Below are positions 55,401 to 62,000 of a stretch of 64,000 nt of DNA, piece after piece. Origin of the DNA: G965212025 sp965215765 (GTDB taxonomy: Bacteria > Pseudomonadota > Gammaproteobacteria > Poriferisulfidales > Oxydemutatoraceae); the NCBI GenBank assembly GCA_965215765.1, contig OZ244118.1, forward strand, positions 2,480,001-2,544,000. Direction: 5' to 3'. How positions within the stretch are numbered: position 1 is the first letter of the stretch; every line of letters starts with the position of its first letter. The notes under the pieces are model-generated. The model searched no databases, was not told where the DNA came from, and saw only the letters and a list, made by a program, of their open reading frames with translations. Both the position numbers and the translations under genes were made by a program.

Positions 55401-57155
55401 TTCGTCTGCTGCGTTGACCTTCAAATTGGAAATCTGATAACCGTTGCCATCATAAGTGCCAGAAAAATCCTTGATCGGTGTAAAACCGTTTTTCCAGCCA
55501 TGCGTCATCGTCGATGCGTCTATATCTTTGATCTGGATGTAGTGCGACTGGGGCGATGTTTCCATGTCGCGCAAATGGCACAGGTTTTCTACCTGGTAGG
55601 GATCACTTTCAGTTCCGGAACCTGCCATGGCTTGCGAACCTGTAGTACACGCGAGCTCGGGATCCATATAGGGGAATTGGCTGTTGTTGTAATAGGTGTC
55701 TCCGTAATTGAGAATGTTGAAGGCTCTTTTGTCCGTGTAAATCGCGCCCATTCCATAAGCGTAGTTACTACAACTGAAGTTTGAGTTCCAGCCTATGGCC
55801 CCTACAAGGTGTTGATAATGAACCCCCACTATCAACCCGGTTTCTCTATAAAATGCGGGTGAGCCGGACGCTCCATGCGTAGGAGAAATGTCCTTATAAA
55901 TTAAAGCCATATTCCCGCAAACCGCCCCTTCACAGAAAGGTGAGCTGAGTCCGACTTGGGACCACGCTCTTTCATACTCATTCCACTGCTGGGGCCTGGA
56001 GCCGGTGTGGTGTACGGAATAACCATAGAAACTATCGGGAGTGCGGGTCGTCCACTCCAGCAATTTATAATCTCCGTGCCCGGTAAACGTCCCTTCAAGA
56101 CGCACAATCGCCCAATCTTCAGCCTCATTTCCTGCCACATATCTCACACCATGGGCGATTGAATTACCAGGAATACTGACGTAAAAAAATAAAAATGGTT
56201 TGTCCACAGCGTCAACGTCCACTTCATCGAAAAGGTGAAATACTGTCAGAATGTAGGCTCCATCACCCGACTTGTTCTTTATAAAACTTCCAGTCCCGCA
56301 GGTAAATATACCCCACCCCGTGTGCCGGCACATTTCTACGACACCTTTGGACACATCCCGCACGTAAGCCGGGCTGTCGCTGCCTACATAGACGTTGTTA
56401 AAACTAAACCAGGAGGTGCTTGCGCGCTCGCAACTGCCGGCTTGTCTCCGAGGCACCAGGTTCCTGATTTCCTCTCCGTATAAAACTCCGTTGTTATCCT
56501 TGAATGTGTGGCTCACTTTTTCGACCGAAAAAGGAAAATTTTCTGGCTCCAGGTGGTAACTGTCCGGAACCCAAAACTCTATGACAACGGTGTCACCAGA
56601 CGTCGGGAACGCCACAAAACCGTCATCATCACGTGACAAGCCGCGTCCCGTGTACTCTACGACCTCTTGATTGCTGTCTCCGGCGAGGGCATAGACATTC
56701 ACCGACATGCCTGGGTCAAGGGGAAAACCAGAGAAACCCAACCACAACCGTACGGCAGACGGAGAGCGAATCTGCGCCTGCCAGACATCAAGGCCGTCTT
56801 CCTGTTTGACCAGTGCCCAGTTGGAACGCCTTAACCGGACGTCCCGGGCAAAGCTGGTGTAGTTGATCGTTGTCGCACGAAGCAGTTCACGAACACGCTC
56901 CTGTTCCTGCGTACTGAAAGATCCCAAGTTCAGTTGCTGTGCGCGGGCAGGATACAGAGTTCGAGTGGCTTCCCGGGCATTCCTCCCCTCCGAAAAGGGA
57001 TGGGACGCGAAGCCTTGTTCTGCCAGAGATTCCTGATCCTGGCCGAAAACGAGTGAGCTTGACGTGATGATGGATACACCCACGAGCAGCCACTTCCGCC
57101 AACCATGACTGCCGGAAATCTGCGTATCCGAAAATCTGAAATCTGCTTCTTTCAT
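46440..57155 (-). CDS. Giant secreted serine protease / GLUG-repeat / FN3 protein, paralog E
   Basis: 3571 residues, complete and the longest here. Head MKEADFRFSD with RKWLLVGVSIITSSSLVFG. Protease triad His307 in ILTVFH, Asp347 in AEDWAIVRL, Ser430 in GASGSP. The last matches the GxSGSP form of lysyl endopeptidases most closely. The loop before Asp is shortened (AGNEAEDW) and the region after Ser is unique (YQHLVGAIGWNSNFSCSNYAYG). GLUG modules begin near 498, 1437, 2153 and 2702, and FN3-like segments near 1230, 1947, 2495 and 3127. Module 1 has about 18 GLUG cores. Module 2 has two extra 26-residue units at 52219-52375. Tail KKLRLRAFLGGMVR. Three mini-ORFs precede it, and its immediate leader is a diverged version. 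Confidence 0.93.
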   Translation of the reverse strand: MKEADFRFSDTQISGSHGWRKWLLVGVSIITSSSLVFGQDQESLAEQGFASHPFSEGRNAREATRTLYPARAQQLNLGSFSTQEQERVRELLRATTINYTSFARDVRLRRSNWALVKQEDGLDVWQAQIRSPSAVRLWLGFSGFPLDPGMSVNVYALAGDSNQEVVEYTGRGLSRDDDGFVAFPTSGDTVVIEFWVPDSYHLEPENFPFSVEKVSHTFKDNNGVLYGEEIRNLVPRRQAGSCERASTSWFSFNNVYVGSDSPAYVRDVSKGVVEMCRHTGWGIFTCGTGSFIKNKSGDGAYILTVFHLFDEVDVDAVDKPFLFFYVSIPGNSIAHGVRYVAGNEAEDWAIVRLEGTFTGHGDYKLLEWTTRTPDSFYGYSVHHTGSRPQQWNEYERAWSQVGLSSPFCEGAVCGNMALIYKDISPTHGASGSPAFYRETGLIVGVHYQHLVGAIGWNSNFSCSNYAYGMGAIYTDKRAFNILNYGDTYYNNSQFPYMDPELACTTGSQAMAGSGTESDPYQVENLCHLRDMETSPQSHYIQIKDIDASTMTHGWKNGFTPIKDFSGTYDGNGYQISNLKVNAADEVLENIGLFGKLQGGLLKRVKLVDFLTEGGVNVGSLVGLNNRGTIEDSEVDGKVDGGRTIGGLVGLNQSGVIRNSTSTVRVGKNSRDRWVAGGLVGQNDGGTIAGSHASGAVTGGNQVGGLVGKNMGSVTSSHANGDVTGTGSIWGYAYVGGLVGWHLGGTISGSHTENKVVGAAPGIGGLVGVSESNAKIVNSYTELGSNAIGKNKVGGLVGENKGSISDSYTKGTVSGDSQIGGLVGENKGSISDSYAQGSVSGDSQIGGLVGVGEGNARIVTSRAFGKVRGKNQVGGLVGENKGSISDSYAQGTVSGINQAGGLVGRHLGGTISDSYTQGAVTGDSQTGGLVGVNESNARIVNSHTRQEVHVRGKDQVGGLVGENKGSISDSYTQGTVTGDSQTGGLVGVNESNARIVNSHTRQEVRVSGKDQVGGLVGENKGSISNSYARGPVTGDSQTGGLVGLHLGGTISDSYALNQVVGTAPGVGGLVGVSESNAKIVSSHVSRGSRVSGKNQVGGLVGDNKGSIGNCYAQGTVTGGSQTGGLVGENSGTVRSAYSTGAVEGTDLPGRLVGVNSGTIARSYASKLGDVDSLVGGNDGTVQGSALRTVEQMKCPMDPVNLCRAARVYLGWDPRIWHFGHSRMLPVLRVLTNVPAAPLAVRANWNSRGGLTLQWEHRGAAVSSFEVEVGGIIRDTEGTRFALDDTLMAKLRERYANGSEIHYSIRGVKGGIAGDATSGSFHLMKIPGAVVTQVASGLSTIRVTIVGATDDGYGRTPGSNAYGKPAGGVALDLVYHVQLFSKGLLKEDRHKTQQEWSSSAVVEFSGLEGGSRYEVRVFARNKVGASPTEAAPVFTYVGACPWEAVITAAGSGSEDDPWQVGTLCQLQEIRYDTAAHYRLANDIDAKQSHEWRDGKGFAPIEPFSGSLDGSGHSILSLLINPGQTDYVGLFGRLNGGALQSLVLVNVTVQGRDATGALAGSVAANGSIKGSTVTGLIDGRDRVGGVAGENHGLIKLSTVSGLIGGRANVGGVAGENHGLIELSTVSGLIDGRANVGGVAGENHGLIKLSHSESTVVGTIDSQGHGNTIGGLVGRNFLGARIRSSHARGSVSGADNVGGLVGDSDASIYHSHAQSTVSGHQYVGGLVGNNYGFISGSYSAGAVSGTENVGGLVGQHNSNSIVDSHSDSTVIGAGNRVGGLAGMSSGSILRSHATGAVSGNERVGGLVGHNESWLRESYATGSVSGKAQIGGLAGNSESSTSYNVRIEDSYATGLVSGNNQEGTLVGHSEGTDMVANYALEPGADSSTLELVGSRGDDTTENNFSRTLAQLQCPLLPGDTCQGAVSYSGWDTQVWYFGDGQTLPVHRALRPLPPSSPSRLQVKWNLEGELELNWTAARTGSLNAGYWVEVAGHSMETGSASFTLGRHLLQSLRSEYRGSTLQVSVRGYNRHGMSEATTVAIELLRTPGKLAVVRASAQAFSLRVSLMAPADDGYGQSPEDPAYGYAGVGVPAGLGYRVRLYTGEELMQEQELAHTDGETSVAVEFSGLASDSRYEVVATPYNRAGEGPSFFLSAFTRPWQCDGEAVALAGGSGSEGDPWQIATLCQLQDIRSAPAAHYRLAGDIEAGPSRNWRAGEGFAPIADFSGSLDGAGYQIFHLWVRSDALEDVGMFAQLRGGLLQQVVLVNAQLWGSVNVGALAGRNEGGRIMNSGVTASLFGGQVAGGLVGINAGTISGSAAQLTTEPGAQVAGGLVGKNLVTGSIDTSYAGGSVSGAVRAGGLVADNRGSVTDSYTTAFVTGKGLVAGLVANNQGTVSRSYAAGSVSGAGRSGSFAGSSPGGITDSYAAALPRANGGNGGSVPFVADGTGQGSDFLRTLQQLRCPTTPGLACAGRSTYSGWSAEIWSFGDYRTLPVLRGFETPGKPLRLLAQWKSPSSLLLRWEPPLHTRELIAYRIEAPSIAAEETASLYYVGGSDWLQKLRARHEGGNTLFLTVRGYNLYGVGEAARVSVRLLDVPGSLTGVRVVPGVSTLRLSFTAPANDGYGRRPVDADYAASAEAMALHLAYRIRLYATGELVEERDIPLGNPLSPVTMEFTELKSVFAYRLEAFAHNTVGTGSPSTIRVVTSFPGCARKGLKSASGDGSGDNPWQIATLCQLQDVRSDLYAHYVQVADIDASPSRGWSGGAGFHPIEPFSGTFDGAGREISDLYINRPETNTIGLFSRLAEDGIAKGVVLVDAWVRGKNSVGALVGFNDGTVMNSVVRSAQVSGNRAGVNIGGLAGGNGGLLVDSGASAEVDGGRYVGGLVGYVKAKGRVVGSTVRASQVRAIESAGGLAGLALGAAILYSSADAAVRVLGEGRGNAGGLVGYSLGSTILHCYATGSAIAVDGSRVGGLVGYSGSTIAYSYADVSVSGADRVGGLAGINAGSVHASYALGEVRGRSITGGLVGSNIRRIQDSYAVNRVVGESGSTGSLAGYSAPDAMIDRSYAPVSAQASLVGNGLTGSSSPRTLTQLRCPTAVGQRCADATTYAGWEPGAWHFGNTRTLPLLRALADIPATPVDLAVSWESPDHLRFTWAAGSSAVDSYELELAGTIREVTAPTFDFDGDFLAGFRKNKQEACPHPYRLRAVHGDVAGYTAAGHFYLPGLPGATTITELVPGQTTARLVLTTMGYGDCASLADNALATSPDRAMLSGFGYVVIVSAAGRSTETFFSAGAFDAEIEITDLLPKRSYSLQVYARNRAGAGVPAQASENRDAFSTIAVPGRPSGLRARWESTNRVNLSWEAASSNGATIDSYQLFVDGKSYPVAGTATSYVLSGHALVQLRKKHAGGEQIRYLLRAINRAGTGATSTATFTLLNVLEGTLAMQLMHKANGRVQVHLQYSGNDGYGRTADHADFGAPVDGILLGLGYRVQLLSYGELIEEQSVAMPTPGGAVRTEFTGLQGGVAYEVRVFPRDGVAELPGVSQFINWDPEIPTTPRPGPHHVKKLRLRAFLGGMVR
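52219..52452 (-). repeat. Three near-identical 78-bp units in GLUG module 2 of paralog E
   Basis: The string ctgagctcg/ctgagcttg recurs at 52219, 52297 and 52375, with a 78-bp period. Each unit encodes a 26-residue coil with GLI(G/D)GR and VGGVAGENHG. Paralogs A, B and C have one such unit and D has two. Confidence 0.85.
53700..55230 (-). repeat. GLUG repeats of module 1, paralog E (about 18 copies)
   Basis: 78- and 90-bp units. At about 54640-54790 two ENKG-type units stand next to each other, unlike the usual alternation with VNESN- or HLGG-type units, and appear to be a fresh single-unit duplication. Confidence 0.85.
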
Positions 57156-57288
57156 TGTGAATGCTTAGGAGCCATGCGGGCGGAGAAAAGAGAGCATAGC
57201 CCGCCTGCGGCATAAAACTCTTGGCACAATATTCACCTTCTGTTCTCCTGGCTGACGCACTGAGCGATCTTCTGGCTCTGACCTTCAC

Positions 57289-57531
57289 TCACTCTCTGAT
57301 GTCCCAGCACGGCTGTGCGCGGGCAGGATACAGAGTTCGAGTGGCTTCCCGGGCATTCCTCCCCTCCGAAAAGGGATGGGACGCATAGCCTTGTTCTGCC
57401 AGAGATTCCTGATCCTGACCGAAAACGAGTGAGCTTGACGTGATGATGGATACACCCACGAGCAGCCACTTCCGCCAACCATGACTGCCGGAAATCTGCG
57501 CATCCGGAAATCTGAAATCTGCTTTTTTCAT
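57289..57531 (-). CDS. Mini-ORF E1 (gene-proximal)
   Basis: 80 residues, MKKADFRF head with RKWLLVGVSIITSSSLVFG, tail ARAQPCWDIRE. It shares the unusual GWRKW with gene E, so head sequences have been exchanged between this cassette and the gene. Confidence 0.5.
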   Translation of the reverse strand: MKKADFRFPDAQISGSHGWRKWLLVGVSIITSSSLVFGQDQESLAEQGYASHPFSEGRNAREATRTLYPARAQPCWDIRE

Positions 57532-57665
57532 TGTGAATGCTTAGGAGCCATGCGGGCGGAGAAAAGAGAGCCTGACCACCCTGAGACATAAAATTCCCTG
57601 CACCACATTCGCTATCTGTTCTCCATGGCTGACGCACTGAGCGATCCTCTGGCTCTGACCTTCAC

Positions 57666-57908
57666 TCACTCTCTGATGTCCCAGTACGGCTGCGCGCGGG
57701 CAGGATACAGAGTTCGAGTGGCTTCCCGGGCATTCCTCCCCTCCGAAAAAGGATGGGACGCAAAGCCTTGTTCCGCCAGAGATTCCTGATCCTGGCCGAA
57801 CAAGGGTGAGCTTGACGTAATGATGGATACACCCACGAGCAGCCACTTTAGCCAGGCATGGCTGCCGGAAATCTGCGCATCCGGAAATCTGAAATTTGCT
57901 TTTTTCAT
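57666..57908 (-). CDS. Mini-ORF E2
   Basis: 80 residues, MKKANFRF head, HAWLKWLLVGVSIITSSSPLFG core (Pro within the c-region), tail ARAQPYWDIRE. Open frame retained. Confidence 0.5.
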   Translation of the reverse strand: MKKANFRFPDAQISGSHAWLKWLLVGVSIITSSSPLFGQDQESLAEQGFASHPFSEGRNAREATRTLYPARAQPYWDIRE

Positions 57909-58042
57909 TGTGAATGCTTAGGAGCCATGCGGACGGAGAAAAGAGAGCCTGACCACCCTGAAACATAAAATTCCCTGCGCCACATTCGCTATCTGTTCTC
58001 CATGGCTGACGCACTGAGCGATCCTCTGGCTCTGACCTTCAC

Positions 58043-58288
58043 TCACTCTCTGATGTCCCAGCACGGCTGTGCGCGGGCAAGATACTGAGTTCGAGTGGCT
58101 TCCCGTGCATTCCTCCCCTCCGAAAAGGGATGGGACGCGAAGCCTTGTTCTGCCAGAGATTCCTGATCCTGGCCGAAAACGAATGAACTCGACGTGATGA
58201 TGGATACACCCACCACGAGCAAGTACTTCAGCCAGACACGGCTGCCGGAAATCTGCGCATCCGGAAATCTGAAATCTGCTTTTTTCAT
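58043..58288 (-). CDS. Mini-ORF E3 (promoter-proximal)
   Basis: 81 residues, MKKADFRF head, SRVWLKYLLVVGVSIITSSSF core, tail reading TQYLARAQPCWDIRE instead of TLYPARAQ. First ORF after the unit E promoter. Confidence 0.5.
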   Translation of the reverse strand: MKKADFRFPDAQISGSRVWLKYLLVVGVSIITSSSFVFGQDQESLAEQGFASHPFSEGRNAREATRTQYLARAQPCWDIRE

Positions 58289-58479
58289 TGTGAATGCTTA
58301 GGAGCCATGCGGGCGGAGAAAAGAGAGCCTGACCACCCTGAGACATAAAATTCCCTGCACCACATTCGCTATCTGTTCTCCATGGCTGACGCGCTGAGCA
58401 ATCCCCTGACTCTGACCTTCACTCACTCTCTGATGTCCCAGCACGGCTGTACGTGCCTGGAAATCACTTAGTGGGGTCA

Positions 58480-58508
58480 ATTATATAAAATAGCACCCAA
58501 TCCGGCAA
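58480..58508 (-). promoter_or_regulatory. Sigma70-like promoter of unit E, consensus -10
   Basis: TTGCCG (58503-58508), 17 bp, TATAAT (58480-58485). Same allele as unit C. Confidence 0.8.
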
Positions 58509-59007
58509 ATTATTATGAGAAGATACCGACTTCATCCGACCGCGAAACCCCGAAACCAGCACAGTGGCGTGCAGTCTTATTTGTTGGCTTTTTGGTCTCC
58601 AGGGGGGTGAATCAGTGACAATAGTCGGCACTGAGACTTCTTGTTTTTAACCGCGAAAGGCGGTTTCATTTATTTTTAACTGGGAAAAACATGAAAGTTG
58701 GTATTTGCAATTCGTATGATTTCAGTTTTGGGGCAGCTTCCAAAGTTCACCAAAAGCCCCAATTCAACAGTTGTGCTTCATGCTCATCAACAATGTTTGT
58801 CATGGCAGATAAGGTCAGGCTTATGGACTTGCTTTAAAGGTTCACCCTCTGTGCCTTGAAAGGAAGCCCCTTACGGAAAACTCCTTCTCCAGACACTTCT
58901 GATGCACTGCCTCAAGTAAGCCACACCTCATTTCCCTGAATCGCATGGCATTCATCAGGAAATAAAACTTCTCGTGCTTTTCACGGTTGTTAAATTCGTG
59001 TATGCCC
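58509..59007. other. Spacer between genes F and E (type II)
   Basis: Close copy of 32588-33086, including the AACCGC gaaag GCGGTT hairpin (58649-58665) and one 182-bp repeat copy. No gene or clear terminator seen. Confidence 0.65.
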
Positions 59008-62000
59008 TCAGCGAATCATACCGCCCAAGAACACCCTCAGTCGCAATTTCTTGACGTGATGCGGACCTGGCCTCGGCGTTGTCGGGATTTCGGGATCCCA
59101 GTTGATAAATTGACTCACTCCTGGCAGCTCAGCCACGCTGTCCCGGGGGAATGCCCGGACTTCGTACGCGACACCACCCTGTAGCCCCGTAAATTCCGTC
59201 CTGACGGCTCCCCCGGGCGTCGGCATCGCAACAGACTGTTCCTCTATCAGTTCCCCGTATGAAATCAGTTGTACCCGATACCCCAAGCCGAGCAATATTC
59301 CGTCAACCGGGGCTCCGAAATCAGCATGATCCGCAGTGCGTCCGTAGCCATCATTTCCCGAATATTGCAAGTGTACCTGCACACGACCATTCGCCTTGTG
59401 CATCAGCTGCATGGCCAATGTCCCCTCAAGAACGTCGAGCAAGGTAAATGCTGCAGTGCTCATCGCGCCCGTTCCGGCGCGGTTGACTGCCCGGAGCGAA
59501 TAGCGTATCTGCTCTCCTCCTGTGTGCTTCTTGCGCAGCTGCACCAAGACATGGCCTGACAACACATAAGAAGTGCCGGTTCCCACGACGGGGTGGCTTT
59601 TCCCGTCTACGGAAAGCTGGTAGCTGTCTATCGTCGCCCCGTTGCTGCTCGCCGCTTCCCAACTCAGGTTCACCCGATCTGCGGACTTCCACCTGGCTCG
59701 CAAGCCTGAAGGCCTGCCAGGCACCGCTATGGTGCTGAACGCGCTCCTGTTTTCGGATGCCTGGGCGGGCTCCCCTGCGCCCGCCCGGTTGCGCGCATAG
59801 ACCTGTAGCGAATAGCTTCTCTTCGGCAGCAAGTCGGTGATCTCAATCTCGGTGTCAAAAGCACCTGCCGAGAAAAAGGTCTCGGTGCTGCGTCCTGCAG
59901 CACTCACAACCACCACGTAGCCAAAACCGGAGGCTGCAACGCGATCAGAGGAAGACGCAAGCGCATCACCCGCCAGGGGAGCACAATCGTCACGTCCCAT
60001 GATTGCCAATACCAGGCGCGCAGTGGTTTGGCCGGGCACCAGATCCGTTATCGTCGTCGCGCCCGGAAGACCGGGCAAATAGAAGTGACCGGCTGCCGGA
60101 TAACCAGCGATATCTCCGCGCACAGCGCGAAGACGGTACGGGTGGGGGCAAGCCCCCTGTCTGTTTTTCCGAAACTCAGCCAGAAAATCTCCGTTGAAGT
60201 CAAAAGTCGGTGCTGTGACTTCCCGTATTGTTCCTGCCAGCTCAAGTTCGTACGAATCAACCGCTGGACTTCCCGCCGCCCAAGTAAAGCGCAGATGATC
60301 CGGAGATTCCCAGCTCACCGCCAAATCAACCGGTGCGGCGGGAATGTCGGCAAGCGCGCGCAACAAGGGCAACGTGCGGGTATTGCCAAAATGCCAGGCT
60401 CCCGGTTCCCAGCCGGCATAAGTCGTGGCACCTGCGCATCTCTGCCCCGCCGCAGTCGGGCAACGCAACTGGGCCAAAGTTCGAGGTAAAGAGCCATCCG
60501 TTGAGCCATTGCCCACCAAAGCTGCCTGTGCAGACACGGGTGCGTAACTGCGATCAATCACCGCATCCGGAGCAGAATAACCCGCCAGACTCCCGGTGCT
60601 GCCCGATTCTCCGTCAACCGAGTTCACCGCATAGCTGTCCTGTATGCGGCGGATATTGCTTCCGACCAGTCCCCCGATGGAGAAATGACCCCGTACCTCA
60701 CCGAGTGCATAGCTCGCATGGACAGAACCGGCGTTGAAGCCCACCAGTCCGCCCACACGATCAGCTCCGTTGACCGACACGTCAGCATAGCTGTAGGCAA
60801 TGGTGCTTCCGCTGTAGCCGACCAGCCCGCCGACGCGCGAGCCGTCCACAGCGATGGCCGAACCTGTCGCGTAACAGTGCAAAATCGTGCTTCCCAGACT
60901 GTAGCCAACCAGACCACCAGCATTGTCCCGCGCTTCACCCGAGACGCGCACCGCCGCATCGGCACTGCTGTGCAAAATAGCGGCTCCCAGAGCCAGACCG
61001 GCCAGACCACCGGCAGACTCAAGCGCGCGTACTTGCGAAGCCCTCACCGTGCTGCCCACGACCCGACCTTTTGCTTTCACATAACCGACCAGACCACCGA
61101 CGTATCTGCCCCCGTCAACCTCGGCACTGGCACCACTGTCAACCAGTAATCCTCCGTTGCCACCCGCCAGCCCGCCAATGTTGGCTCCGGCTCTGCCGCC
61201 GGAAATCTGTGCGGACCTCACGACGCTGTTCATGACGGTTCCGTAGTTAAAGCCAACCAAGGCTCCGACGCTGTTCCCCCCTTTTACCCACGCATCAACG
61301 AGCACCACCCCTTTGACGACCCCGTCTTCTGCAAGCTTGGAAAACAGGCCAATCGTGTCCGTTTCCGGGCGGTTAATGTGCAGAGCAGAGATTTGCCGCC
61401 CTGCCCCGTCGAAAGTGCCTGAAAAAGGCTCTATCGGATGAAAGCCGGTGCCGTCTGACCACCCCCGACTAGGGCTGGCGTCTATGTTTGCCACCTGCAC
61501 ATAGTGAGCGTGCAGATCAGAGCGCATATCCTGCAGTTGGCACAGCGTGGCAATTTGCCACGGGTTGTCGCCGCTGCCGTCACCCGATGCACTTTTCAGA
61601 CCTTTGCCGGCGCATCCCGGAAAGCTGGTCACCGCCCGGATCGTTGACGGTGATCCGGTGCCCACCGTGTTATGGGCGAAGGCTTCCAGGCGATATGCAA
61701 AGACACTTTTAAGCTCCGTAAATTCCATCGTGACTGGGCTCAGAGGATTCCCCAGCGGAATGCCGCGTTCTTCAACCAGCTCCCCGGACGCATACAGGCG
61801 TATCCGGTAAGCCAGGCGCAAAGCCATGGCTTCCGCTGACGCTGCGTAATCAGCGTCAACCGGTTTGCGTCCATAGCCATCATTGGCAGGGGCTGTAAAG
61901 CTGAGTCTCAGCGTGGAGACCCCCGGCACCACGCGCACATCAGTCAGAGAATCAGGAACGTCCAGCAGGCGCACGGAAACACGGGCAGCTTCGCCAACAC

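Larger units (their letters stand above)
57156..58454 (-). repeat. Three leader-plus-head cassettes upstream of gene E
   Basis: Mini-ORF left ends at 57289, 57666 and 58043, with a 377-bp period. The innermost leader (57190-57250), directly before gene E, is strongly diverged from every other leader in the window, whereas the outer leaders are standard. The outer edge is the junction string at 58446-58454. Confidence 0.85.
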
